Under the pieces are notes generated by a model. That model was not told the DNA's origin and made no database searches. It worked only from the letters and a program-made list of their open reading frames with translations. A program made the translations under genes and the position numbers. A stretch of 64,000 nt of DNA from Clostridiaceae bacterium (GTDB lineage Bacteria; Bacillota; Clostridia; DSM-8532). Position 1 is the stretch's first letter; every line of letters starts with the position of its first letter. Location of the stretch: NCBI GenBank assembly GCA_012719545.1, contig JAAYAD010000065.1, positions 36,828-100,827 on the forward strand. The letters run 5' to 3'. Shown one piece after another: positions 9,541-18,071 of this stretch.

Positions 9541-9993
9541 TTATTGCTCAATTGTATGTTCATCGAAACATTTCTTCAAGCTTACAACAACATTCAATTT
9601 ATTTCTTCCGCCATAAGCGCGATTAAATTCAAGAATATAATCCACCTTAATATTGCCGCCCGAATCGTTTATATCTATATGAATATTCTTTGTCGTGACT
9701 CCAAGCACCATGCTCCCTAACTGGGTTCCATAGTCGGTCAGGTGTGTTTTGCCAGCCTCAAAGAGCATTACAGAGTCCACGTTTCCATGTCTTATAAGTG
9801 TTACCGATTCTTTGCTTATTTTAATTGTTGTGGTTGTTCCTTCAAGTCCGGTAATTTCGCTTTCCTCGTAGCTTATGATATAGTCGTCATTTTCCTTTAA
9901 CAGTGTTCCTTCGGTAACAAAGCTTATCTTGTCCGTTTCGCCCGAAGGAGCACCCAATACGCTGTCAACTGTGATTAATACCTTTTTCTCCAA
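9541..9993 (-). CDS. DUF1934 family protein (YwiB-like)
   Basis: A 150-residue, mostly beta-strand protein that matches the DUF1934/YwiB family, which has a calycin-like beta-barrel fold and no established activity. Recognition rests on the opening strand, the repeated short strands and the final QGRAYGGRNK-like region (here FNRAYGGRN), together with its conserved place just upstream of argS. The start is TTG, preceded by AAGGAAG at good spacing. It lies 12 bp upstream of argS and 3 bp downstream of ddl. Confidence 0.75.
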   Translation of the reverse strand: MEKKVLITVDSVLGAPSGETDKISFVTEGTLLKENDDYIISYEESEITGLEGTTTTIKISKESVTLIRHGNVDSVMLFEAGKTHLTDYGTQLGSMVLGVTTKNIHIDINDSGGNIKVDYILEFNRAYGGRNKLNVVVSLKKCFDEHTIEQ

Positions 9994-9996
9994 TTT

Positions 9997-11118
9997 TTAC
10001 TTCCTTTCATATGAACGCGTACTTTGCTCGTATTTTTCTATGGCAAGGTCGATAAGCCTTGTAATCAGTTCAGAATATGGTATGCCGCTTGCCTCCCAGA
10101 GCTTTGAGTACATGCTTATATTGGTAAATCCCGGCATAGTATTGATTTCATTAAGTATAACCCTGTTAGTTTTTCTCTCCAGGAAGAAATCCACTCTGGA
10201 AAGCCCCGAACAGCCAAGAGCCTTAAATGCCCTGACTGAATAATCCCTGATTTTTTCCATTATTTGGGGTTCAATATCAGCAGGAATTATTGTTTCCGAC
10301 TTACCGTCTATATATTTGGCATTATAATCATAAAACTCATTGCATGGAAGTATTTCGCCCACAACCGATGCAATGGGGTTATCATTTCCAAGTACCGCGC
10401 ACTCAAGTTCCCTTCCGTCGATGAACTCCTCAATGAGTATCTTGGCATCGTATTTTGCGGCATGCAAAAGGGCATCTTTAAGTAGTTCCGGTGCCTTAAC
10501 CTTGCTTACTCCAACTGACGAGCCAGCATTGGCCGGCTTTACGAAGCAGGGCCATCCGATTTTTTCATTTATCTGGTTGATAATATATGGCACGGAATTG
10601 TTGATTTCGCTTCTCATTACTTTTATATAGGCTGCCTGAGGAATTCCGGCATTGCTGAATACAAGCTTTGAAAATTCTTTGTCCATGCCTGCTGCCGAAG
10701 ATAAGATATTGCAGCCCACATATGGCAAATCGGCCAGTTGAAGAAGGCCCTGAACCGATCCGTCTTCACCGTTTGGTCCGTGAAGCACGGGGAAAACCAC
10801 ATGGATGTTATTTTTATCATCTTTATTATTTAAGCTGATAATGCTCTTGCAGGTAGGAGCCTCAGGACAAGTTAAGTCCTGGCTTTTTGGAGCTTCAATC
10901 AATTTCTTTCTTGCAACGTTTTCCCATTCCCCTGAGCCTATCAGCTTTATATCGCCGTCAAATTTCAACCATTCTCCGTTTTTGGTTATGCCTATTATAT
11001 TCACATCAAAGCGTTCCCTGTCAATATTCTCAAGTACGCTTTGGGCTGACAGCCTTGAAACCTCATGCTCGGAAGACTGACCTCCAAAGAGGACTGTAAC
11101 ATTTATTTTATCCGACAT
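9997..11118 (-). CDS. ddl: D-alanine--D-alanine ligase
   Basis: An ATP-grasp enzyme that joins two D-alanines for peptidoglycan precursors. It has 373 residues. VLFGGQSSEHEVS (about 9-21) is the N-terminal signature, HGPNGEDG contains the substrate-loop glutamate, and NEINTMPGFT near the C-terminus carries the Mg-binding residues. The omega-loop EFYDYNAKY has the tyrosine expected of D-Ala-D-Ala specificity, so a vancomycin-type D-Ala-D-Lac ligase is unlikely. The start follows GGAGG. It heads the ddl-DUF1934-argS group; a strong hairpin sits in its leader. Confidence 0.94.
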   Translation of the reverse strand: MSDKINVTVLFGGQSSEHEVSRLSAQSVLENIDRERFDVNIIGITKNGEWLKFDGDIKLIGSGEWENVARKKLIEAPKSQDLTCPEAPTCKSIISLNNKDDKNNIHVVFPVLHGPNGEDGSVQGLLQLADLPYVGCNILSSAAGMDKEFSKLVFSNAGIPQAAYIKVMRSEINNSVPYIINQINEKIGWPCFVKPANAGSSVGVSKVKAPELLKDALLHAAKYDAKILIEEFIDGRELECAVLGNDNPIASVVGEILPCNEFYDYNAKYIDGKSETIIPADIEPQIMEKIRDYSVRAFKALGCSGLSRVDFFLERKTNRVILNEINTMPGFTNISMYSKLWEASGIPYSELITRLIDLAIEKYEQSTRSYERK

Positions 11119-11142
11119 AATATCCTCCTGTAAACGGTATCA

Positions 11143-11163
11143 AGGGGAGCATGCTGCTCCCCT
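11143..11163. other. Perfect hairpin upstream of ddl
   Basis: AGGGGAGCA (11143-11151) pairs with TGCTCCCCT (11155-11163) around a three-base loop. There is no U-tract on either side, so it is more likely a leader or processing structure than a strong terminator of the upstream GerM gene. Confidence 0.5.
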
Positions 11164-11248
11164 AAGGTATCGGCTTTTCATCAATGATCTTCCAGAAGAA
11201 TTATACATTAATAACCATAGATATATCAAGACATGGATATATCAAGAT

Positions 11249-11950
11249 TTATTCAAGGGGCTCTTCCTCAACGTCTGTAATATCAGCAGCATCTGTTTCC
11301 TCACTTACCTCAAGTGTAAGTCCGCCTTCCTCAGGAACAGCAAGCCCCACTTCCTTATTTACAATGGCTTCGTTACGCGGAAAATCGTTGTTGAGGGTGA
11401 CTTTTCCTGAAAAGTTCTTGGTTTCCTTGCCGTTGATAATTATTTTTACGCGCTCAATATCCTTAAGCTCGGTTAATGTATTTACTATTGAGTACACCGT
11501 AAGCTCGGCAAGAGTATCTCCGCCCGGATGCTTCTCTATAAATTCCTTAGTGAGATCGACGGTGGCCAATCTGTCCTCAATTTTTACCGGCGACCTTAAA
11601 GTTGTTCCTTCCGGGATTACTGATGTAAGTCCGTTTGCCTTAGGTCCTGCAATGAGTTCCTTAACCATTACAGAAGCTAAAGCTTCGGCGCCTTTTTTAG
11701 CCTCGGCAATGTCTACATAGCGTATCTCCTTTACAAGTTTTGTTTTCTCAGCATCGCCAAAATAAAGTATTACAGGCACTTTTTCATTAAGAACAGCGGC
11801 CTCTTCCTCGTCAATTGTGATGCTGCTGGTTGGGGTGAGATCTTCTTCGCTTTCTGTTTTCTCTTCTTTATTTGCCCCGCATGAGGATAAAAGTAAAACA
11901 AGAACCATTGTCATCATTGCAATCATAGCAATTAATCTGAATTTTTTCAT
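11249..11950 (-). CDS. GerM-domain lipoprotein
   Basis: A predicted lipoprotein of 234 residues. A basic start (MKKFRL), a hydrophobic stretch and the lipobox LLSSCG place the mature cysteine at about residue 25. The remainder matches a GerMN domain (sporulation/spore germination GerM family): a strand-helix pattern with VILYFGDAEK, ELIAGPK and IINGKET. GerM acts in the engulfment-channel complex in Bacillus; here the single domain only suggests an envelope or sporulation role. I chose the ATG at 11950 because an upstream in-frame GTG lies inside the GAGGTG ribosome site. Confidence 0.8.
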   Translation of the reverse strand: MKKFRLIAMIAMMTMVLVLLLSSCGANKEEKTESEEDLTPTSSITIDEEEAAVLNEKVPVILYFGDAEKTKLVKEIRYVDIAEAKKGAEALASVMVKELIAGPKANGLTSVIPEGTTLRSPVKIEDRLATVDLTKEFIEKHPGGDTLAELTVYSIVNTLTELKDIERVKIIINGKETKNFSGKVTLNNDFPRNEAIVNKEVGLAVPEEGGLTLEVSEETDAADITDVEEEPLE

Positions 11951-12318
11951 AACGTACACCTCTTGTCTGAATCCATTTTAATGTCTATGATTTGATTGGA
12001 CTATTTATTCTTGTTTTGCCATACTACTTGATTAATTGTCCTGATGCCGAAGCTTTTTGGTCACTATGACAGAAAAATATATACTATTTGAGAATGCCGC
12101 GGGGTCAAAATTTTGTTGTTTTTTATACTTATAAAACATGTATGTATAGGCTAAAATAAATATGCAAGCAGCAAAAGGCAAGAAGAAACATAACAGCAAT
12201 TAAGCATAGCAGCTGAAACAGACGCACTAATAAACGCAGTAACTTGCCCCTTTCGCCCTAATTTCGCTCCTACAGGAGCGGCACATTTTGAAAAAAATTT
12301 ATATAGATTCCTCCTTTA
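11951..12318. other. Intergenic region upstream of the GerM lipoprotein gene
   Basis: About 370 bases with no convincing gene. It contains a short palindrome CGCTCCT-AC-AGGAGCG (12265-12280) and a hydrophobic 32-codon minus-strand reading frame around 12115-12215 that lacks a ribosome site. The AT-rich stretch near 12080-12170 probably holds the promoter of the GerM gene, but no clean -35/-10 pair can be given. Confidence 0.5.
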
Positions 12319-12358
12319 AAATGAGAAAAGACGGACTTTTATCCGTCTTTTCTCATTT
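12319..12358. terminator. Strong terminator at the end of the flavoprotein gene
   Basis: AAATGAGAAAAGACGGA (12319-12335) pairs with TCCGTCTTTTCTCATTT (12342-12358), a 17-bp stem with T runs on both sides. The stop codon of the flavoprotein gene lies in the hairpin, so the last codons of the gene form one arm. Confidence 0.88.
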
Positions 12359-13229
12359 TTCTTACTGTTTCTATCATCTGCCTGGAAGCTATGGCCCCCT
12401 GCCCTACCGCCACAGAAATCTGTTTAAAAACTCCCGTGCAGTCCCCGGCGGCATAAAGCCCCGGAATATTGGTTTCCATTTTGTCATTTACCAGAATGGA
12501 TTTTCCGTCGGTCATAATGCCCATTTTAAGAGCAAAGCTTATTGACGATGCGCTTCCGTAAGCCACAAAAAGCCCTGAAAGTTCCTGTTTTCTTCCGTCC
12601 TCAAATAAAATCCCCTCAAGGTTTTCGCCTCCATAAAGTTCGGCTATCTTTTCTGTGTTAATGCTGAATCTGGACAGTTCCTTCTGGTTTTCATCTGAAA
12701 GTTTAAGAGGCATACCGTTTGTAAAAATAGTTATATCGCTGGTAAAGGGTAAAAGTTCCATAGCCTCATGTACTGCATAATCGGTATAGCCCAGTACACC
12801 CACCTTTTTGTTCCTGTAAAAAAACCCGTCGCATACTGTGCAGTAGCTTACTCCGCTGCCTTCAAATTTGTCAATTTTCTTTACCGGTGCCTTTATATTC
12901 GGGCTTCCTGTGGCAAGAAGCACTGTATGTGCCTCATATATGTTTTTTGTCGTTGTTACCTTAAAATGGTCCGCCTTTTCTATATTCACTATTTCTTCAT
13001 CAATAATTTCAGCGCCCAGCCTCTTTGCCTGCTTCTCCCCTGCAATTAACAGTTCTTTCCCGCCAATGGGCATTTCAAAGCCATAGTAATTTTCGACCTT
13101 GTCGGCTTTAACAAGTGAGCTTCCAAAAAGACCTATAACCAGGGTCTTTAAATTGGCTCTGGCAGTATAAATGGCGCATGAAATCCCTGCAGGTCCTCTT
13201 CCTATAATCAATGCATCGTAAATCATCAA
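12339..13229 (-). CDS. Thioredoxin-reductase-like flavoprotein, possibly ferredoxin-dependent (FFTR type)
   Basis: A 296-residue FAD protein of the low-molecular-weight thioredoxin reductase family. It has the N-terminal FAD motif IGRGPAG (9-15), the redox pair in YCTVCDGFFY (Cys130/Cys133) and the C-terminal FAD motif NIPGLYAAGD. The central domain departs from NADPH-dependent enzymes: the usual GGGDSA stretch reads GVLGYTDYAVHEA (144-156), and the HRR motif that contacts the 2'-phosphate is replaced by TIFTNGMPL. Loss of both is the hallmark of clostridial ferredoxin-dependent flavin thioredoxin reductases. No thioredoxin gene is adjacent, so the partner is unknown. Confidence 0.85.
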   Translation of the reverse strand: MMIYDALIIGRGPAGISCAIYTARANLKTLVIGLFGSSLVKADKVENYYGFEMPIGGKELLIAGEKQAKRLGAEIIDEEIVNIEKADHFKVTTTKNIYEAHTVLLATGSPNIKAPVKKIDKFEGSGVSYCTVCDGFFYRNKKVGVLGYTDYAVHEAMELLPFTSDITIFTNGMPLKLSDENQKELSRFSINTEKIAELYGGENLEGILFEDGRKQELSGLFVAYGSASSISFALKMGIMTDGKSILVNDKMETNIPGLYAAGDCTGVFKQISVAVGQGAIASRQMIETVRKMRKDG

Positions 13230-13447
13230 TTCAGCTCCTTAACCTTTTAAAGTCCTTATTAGTCCTCACTTTTCAAAGCTACTTATCAAATTTCAATGAA
13301 TCTTTGGCCACAAAATAAAAAATAGAAATTAAAAACATATTACCATTTATTTTTAGAAAAAAGAAGATGAACCCCGGGCTTGTTTAATATGATAACTATG
13401 TGCAGATTTTTTTAGTGAAATTATACAAAACCGTGGATACCATTACA

Positions 13448-13487
13448 GAAAACAGAGGATACCACACCCGGGTATCCTCCTGTTTTC
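13448..13487. terminator. Hairpin downstream of ypeB
   Basis: GAAAACAGAGGATACC (13448-13463) pairs with GGTATCCTCCTGTTTTC (13471-13487) with one small internal mismatch. A third copy of GGATACC lies just upstream. A T run follows on the + strand only, so as a ypeB terminator (- strand) it would depend mainly on the stem. Confidence 0.55.
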
Positions 13488-13528
13488 AATCTTTTTGGTT
13501 ATTTTCAGATTTAATTTTGCGGGGTTTT

Positions 13529-14941
13529 TTACATAGTCAATACTCCGTCTTCGGTGTTGATTATCAGGAGTACCTGCTCCTCAGCTCCGGTATTGGCATT
13601 GATATATACCAGAAAGTCTTTCTCCTTAAGCTTTCCAATAAACTCATAGCAGAGAATTTCGGTTCCATAGTTGGTAGGAATCACTGCAAGGCCTGAAGCT
13701 TTTATATTTTCTCCCCTTAATACCTTTGCTCTTGCCTCTTCCTGGGTGAGTTTAGGCTTGCCCAGATTGCGCTTCGTATGGTTCATCAGATAGCCCTTTG
13801 CCTCAAATCCCACAACCTCGCCGTTGTCCAGGGCAATTTTAACTTTTATGAGATCTGGGTAATAGGTTATTCCGTCTTCATCGGTATATGCATAGTTGAT
13901 TGTAGCAATGCCTCCGGCTTCAAAATAGTAGGTATCCTTCATATTGGGATATCCCCGGCTGTCAAGAAACTCCTTGCCGATTTGCTTTGCTTTGTTGATA
14001 TCTATGGTTGGTTCGCCAACCACGCGGTTATAGAGATACCATACTACATGCCCGCCCTTAACAGATACGTCTGCCTCGGCAATGCTGTAATCTTTTTTGC
14101 CGGCAAGCTCTATTTTGAAATTGTATGTGTTTATTATTTCATTATTGTTGTCAGCAAGCTTTGTTACATTGTTAATTTTATCCTTGCCCAGGAATTCTCC
14201 CAGTTTTTCAATGGCCTTCTCCTCACTGATATTTTGTCCAGTAAGGCCAAGGGGCTGCCTTTTCTGCATATGCTCTGAGAATGGGCCGTCATATATAAGT
14301 GTGGGCATTTCCTCAAAACTCTGATCTATTGTGCTGAAGTTCATAGGCATTTCACTTGATGCTTCGCTGAAGGTTTTGGTTCCTTCATGCATTACGTTTT
14401 CCCACTTAAAATTGCCGTTTTCCAGTTCATTTTTAAGCTCGTTGAGGTTTTCTTCAAGCTTTAGAGCAAAGCTGTGAAGACTTGATAAGGTTTCCAGCTG
14501 CTTATCATCAATTCCCATTCCTGCAGTTGTTTTTCTAGCCAGGCTCTGGGTAAGGTCCGAAACCTGTGACAGGAACTTTTCAGTATTGGAAAGCACCCCA
14601 ACCGATACGGGAAGCTGAGATAAGTTGCTTGCCGCAGCTCTTGCCTCCTGGCACACATCTCTTAAAGTAGTTACAGTCATCTCGGGTGATGATGTCATAA
14701 GTGTTTTTAAAAGCAATATTTCCACATTGCTCACATAGTCCACCAGTTCATAGAATGCCCTGTTGTAAGTGTTGTTAAGCTGCCTTCTTAAAAGAACCGC
14801 TCTGTTGTACTGATATGCTCCAAAGAGAGTGGTTAAAAGGAGTATGAATATAATAATATTTTTTGACCTGTTTTTGCCCATTGCATCATAAAAAGCCCTC
14901 ATTTTCCGACGAACGCCATTTTCCTTTTCCATAACATCCAT
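13529..14941 (-). CDS. ypeB: Germination protein YpeB
   Basis: YpeB is a membrane-anchored spore protein that stabilises and localises the cortex-lytic enzyme SleB; the two depend on each other in Bacillus. It has 470 residues: a short basic N-terminus, one transmembrane segment at about 30-50, an alpha-helical region to about 200, then repeated PepSY-like modules to the end. It follows sleB on the same strand after about 50 bp, the classical sleB-ypeB pair, normally expressed in the forespore under sigma-G. Two ATGs three codons apart are possible starts; AAAGGA lies just before the first. Confidence 0.92.
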   Translation of the reverse strand: MDVMEKENGVRRKMRAFYDAMGKNRSKNIIIFILLLTTLFGAYQYNRAVLLRRQLNNTYNRAFYELVDYVSNVEILLLKTLMTSSPEMTVTTLRDVCQEARAAASNLSQLPVSVGVLSNTEKFLSQVSDLTQSLARKTTAGMGIDDKQLETLSSLHSFALKLEENLNELKNELENGNFKWENVMHEGTKTFSEASSEMPMNFSTIDQSFEEMPTLIYDGPFSEHMQKRQPLGLTGQNISEEKAIEKLGEFLGKDKINNVTKLADNNNEIINTYNFKIELAGKKDYSIAEADVSVKGGHVVWYLYNRVVGEPTIDINKAKQIGKEFLDSRGYPNMKDTYYFEAGGIATINYAYTDEDGITYYPDLIKVKIALDNGEVVGFEAKGYLMNHTKRNLGKPKLTQEEARAKVLRGENIKASGLAVIPTNYGTEILCYEFIGKLKEKDFLVYINANTGAEEQVLLIINTEDGVLTM

Positions 14942-14989
14942 GATCCTTTCTCTTAATATTGATGCTAACCTGTTTGTAGATTCTTCACC

Positions 14990-15448
14990 TTACTTGGCAA
15001 AATTATGCTTGCCAATCTTGACAACCACTTTTCGGGACCATATCCACTTGGAAGTGGCTGTTGCCGGGTTCCAGTAATAGATGCAGCCATGTGTGGGATC
15101 CCATCCGTTAAGGGCATCCTGTGCCGCTTTGTAAACTGTTGAATTGGGGTCAATGGGAACGTTAATCTGTCCGTCCGCTACTGCAGTAAAAGCTCCCGGC
15201 TGATAAATCACTCCGGCAATTGTGTTAGGAAAATCAGGAGACTTGACACGATTTAAAATGACCGCTCCTACGGCAACCTGCCCTTCGTAAGGCTCACCCC
15301 TGGCCTCTCCGTTGATGGCTCTGGCAAGAAGCTGGGCATCGCTGGTCCTGCCGGTATTTTGTCCATAGCTGTCCTGTGTGATAATTACGAATGAAACAAC
15401 GGCTAGAATTGCACAAAGAATAAGAAAGCTCTTACTATCCCTTTTCAC
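14990..15448 (-). CDS. sleB: Spore cortex-lytic enzyme, SleB/CwlJ type
   Basis: A cell-wall hydrolase of the Hydrolase_2 family that degrades muramic-delta-lactam-containing cortex during germination. It has 152 residues: an N-terminal hydrophobic segment (about 8-24) and the catalytic domain from about 37 to the end, with Glu48 in RAINGEARGEP as the expected catalytic residue. Bacillus SleB also has an N-terminal peptidoglycan-binding domain, which is absent here, so the architecture is CwlJ-like. The neighbouring ypeB makes SleB the better name. The start follows a GAGGTG site. Confidence 0.9.
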   Translation of the reverse strand: MKRDSKSFLILCAILAVVSFVIITQDSYGQNTGRTSDAQLLARAINGEARGEPYEGQVAVGAVILNRVKSPDFPNTIAGVIYQPGAFTAVADGQINVPIDPNSTVYKAAQDALNGWDPTHGCIYYWNPATATSKWIWSRKVVVKIGKHNFAK

Positions 15449-15617
15449 ATTTTTTCACCTCAAGGGATAGTTTTTCACAAAACCTCTATAAATTATGCCA
15501 ATTTTGCTTTTAGAAGCCGAAAGACTATGTGAAAATGACGCTGTCCATGCTCCACTTTAATGGCAGCAAGACACGCCTCTGGATATTAAACAGGATTCTG
15601 CATTCGATTATAATAAT

Positions 15618-15644
15618 TAAGCGGCTGTAAGTTACAGCCGCTTA
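15618..15644. terminator. Perfect 13-bp inverted repeat after the YhaN-like gene
   Basis: TAAGCGGCTGTAA-G-TTACAGCCGCTTA. On the minus strand it follows the ATPase stop by about 30 bases and is trailed by an A/T-rich TTAATTATTA stretch, so it is a probable but weak-tailed terminator. Confidence 0.65.
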
Positions 15645-15672
15645 CGGGTAGTCAGAAAGGAATGAAAAAATA

Positions 15673-18063
15673 TTACAGTCTGATTCTGTTTAGGTTACTG
15701 CCAAAAACCGACTGAGCAAGCTCAAATTCTCTTTCCCTGCAGGTAAACAGGAAAATCTGGCGTTCTTCCGACATTTCTCTTAATAATTCAAAGGCTTTTT
15801 TAACACGGGTTTCATCAAACTGGGCAAAGGGCTCGTCCAAAAAGAGGGGCAACTTCTCCCCATTTCTTTCAAGCAGCTTTACTGCCGCAAGGCGCATGCT
15901 CAAATAAACCTGATCCATGGCTCCCCCGCTTAATGAGTTAACTGAAACAAGCTCGTCGGTCTCAGGAGATTCCAGGTTTATCTGAAGGGCATCGTTAGTA
16001 AACACCTTGCGGTACTTGCCTAAGGTCAGATAATCCATAATACGGCTCATTTCCTCATTCAGGGCAGGTATATAATCCCTTTGAAGTGTCAATGAGGCCT
16101 CATTAAGAACCTGGATAGCAAGTGTCAGACCGGAACCTATAAGCTCCAGTGATTTCTTTTCCTCCTGCAACAGCCCAATCTCTTCCATTACTCTGGTAAG
16201 CTCCCCTTCTTTTGGCACCTGCTCAAGCCTGGCCTTAAGAGATGCAATATCGAGCTTTACCTGATTTATCCGGCCTTCCAGTGCAACTATTTCATTATTA
16301 ATCTGCCATTCGGATTTTTCCTCAATCCGTTTTAAATCAAAGCTTTCAAGGCCATCCAGAATTTTGTCCAGATCATCAGGGCTTGAAACCGGCTTTTCGG
16401 ATAAGCTTTCTGCTTCTCTTAAAATTGACTTTATCCTTTCTTCTATAGCCGACTTTTCACTTAAAAGAACTTTCAATTCTTCTTTTGCTTTGTTAAGCCT
16501 TTCCACGCCTTCTTTAATTGACGTTACCGCCTGGATTTTGTCAGTTGAGTCCATTTTTGCCAGACTTATAATTTCATCCAGCCTTGCATTGATGCTTTCT
16601 ATTTCTGCCTTAAGTTCCCCTATGCGTTTTTGGGTCTCGGAAATTTTATTATTTTTGTGTTCCAAAAGGTTTCTTCCCTTTAACTGGGCTTCCCTGTACT
16701 CAAGATATTGGCTTAGGTCCGCAAAACCGCTCTCGGAAAGGGCCATGGACAAAGCTCTTGAGCCTAATAGCCCTTCATCCCTGGCAAGGGCTTTCTTTGA
16801 AGGCTTAATTAGAGAAATCGCTGCAACAATTCCAAAAACAGCTCCCAGAATCAGATATGGAACAGAATAGGTAAACACATATGCCAGAATAAAAATGGGT
16901 GCTGCAATGCCTGACAGCAAAGTAAGAACAAGACTCCTGTTCTTATTAGCCGCAGTCTTCTTTTCATTTTCTGCCTGCTTTTGCTTATTGGCATTGAGTA
17001 TTCTTTCGATAGGTTCAGTCCTTTTAATGGAGGCCTCTTCCGAATCAAGACCCTCTTTAATGCTTTCAGCCACAGCCGTTAAACTGTCCAGGTTTGCCTT
17101 TTCTTCTTCAATCTCTGCTTTGGTTTTACTTTCATCATAAAGCAGGAGCATGGCTCTATGTACCGAATCTTCATCTATATTCTCAAATTTCTTAAGATTG
17201 GCTATACTTTCATTGCACTTATCAATACTCCGGCTGTTTTCATCCGCCTTCTTTAAAATATCCGAAAGCTCGTTTTTTAAAGCCCTGAGCCTTGAGACCT
17301 TGATATTTTCCTTAAGGCTTTTTTTAATTTTCAGACTTTCTTCCAGTTCATTGAGTAGGTTTTTCTTTTCATGGAGCTCTAAAGCAGTATCAAGATAGCG
17401 GTCGTTAAGGTCAGTAAGCCTCTGCTTCTCTTCCTGAAGCTCTTTAAGCCTCATATTGACCTTATCAAGGGGACGGGTAGTGGTTCTTCCGGTTCCTACA
17501 CGCTCCAAAAGTGCTGTTTCAAGTGCTTTAATGGCATTGGCAAGAGACAGATCCTCACTTCCTGAAGCATTCAAATTTGAAAGCTTTTCAACCAGTGCCT
17601 TTCTTCCTTCTTCATCCACAGCGCATTGAAGCTGCTTAATAAACACGCTTCGTTCAAAGGCAGCTTCATCAAGCCCCAGATGCTCTTCTGCAAACTTTGG
17701 ACCTGTGTCCTTAAGATGGGGAAAATCAGATGTAAGGTTATTGGCTTTGTCATCGTAAATATTGACAGTACCCTTGTCAAAATTCCGGCCCACTCTGTAA
17801 GACGAGCCGTCATCAAGGGTATATTCAAGTATGCCCGAGTACTGCTGGGCATTCCATGGCTTGTAATGCTTAAGGGGGGGAAGGCTTCCGTCCTTTGCCC
17901 TGCGTCCTCCCTTAAGGCCATAGAGCATGGCGCGTATAAAAGCCTGAAGAGTGGATTTTCCCGCCTCATTGTTTTCATATATAAGATTAAAGCTCGGTCC
18001 GGGTTCAATTCTCGTATTATTGAATTTTCCAAAGCCTTTGATATCTAACAGGGTAATTTTCAT
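15673..18063 (-). CDS. SMC/SbcC-like ATPase (YhaN family)
   Basis: A large ATPase of about 796 residues, predicted to work with the adjacent SbcD-like nuclease in DNA end processing. The N-terminal half-domain holds Walker A NNEAGKST (31-38). Long coiled coils follow, interrupted near the middle by a hydrophobic double segment (about 375-420), as in Bacillus YhaN; this would place the complex at the membrane. The C-terminal half has the signature SLSGGAMDQ and Walker B PLFLDEPFAQFDE. I chose the ATG at 18063 after GGGGAGAG; a GTG at 18087 would lie inside the nuclease gene. The two genes nearly abut. Confidence 0.88.
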   Translation of the reverse strand: MKITLLDIKGFGKFNNTRIEPGPSFNLIYENNEAGKSTLQAFIRAMLYGLKGGRRAKDGSLPPLKHYKPWNAQQYSGILEYTLDDGSSYRVGRNFDKGTVNIYDDKANNLTSDFPHLKDTGPKFAEEHLGLDEAAFERSVFIKQLQCAVDEEGRKALVEKLSNLNASGSEDLSLANAIKALETALLERVGTGRTTTRPLDKVNMRLKELQEEKQRLTDLNDRYLDTALELHEKKNLLNELEESLKIKKSLKENIKVSRLRALKNELSDILKKADENSRSIDKCNESIANLKKFENIDEDSVHRAMLLLYDESKTKAEIEEEKANLDSLTAVAESIKEGLDSEEASIKRTEPIERILNANKQKQAENEKKTAANKNRSLVLTLLSGIAAPIFILAYVFTYSVPYLILGAVFGIVAAISLIKPSKKALARDEGLLGSRALSMALSESGFADLSQYLEYREAQLKGRNLLEHKNNKISETQKRIGELKAEIESINARLDEIISLAKMDSTDKIQAVTSIKEGVERLNKAKEELKVLLSEKSAIEERIKSILREAESLSEKPVSSPDDLDKILDGLESFDLKRIEEKSEWQINNEIVALEGRINQVKLDIASLKARLEQVPKEGELTRVMEEIGLLQEEKKSLELIGSGLTLAIQVLNEASLTLQRDYIPALNEEMSRIMDYLTLGKYRKVFTNDALQINLESPETDELVSVNSLSGGAMDQVYLSMRLAAVKLLERNGEKLPLFLDEPFAQFDETRVKKAFELLREMSEERQIFLFTCREREFELAQSVFGSNLNRIRL

Positions 18064-18071
18064 ATGCGCTT

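Noticed and set aside
12115..12215. Hydrophobic 32-codon minus-strand frame upstream of the GerM gene
   Set aside because: No ribosome site, no clear promoter, and a composition expected of T-rich noise.
15449..15560. Sigma-G promoter of sleB-ypeB
   Set aside because: CATAATT near 15490 resembles a -10 box, but no -35 match lies at the right spacing.
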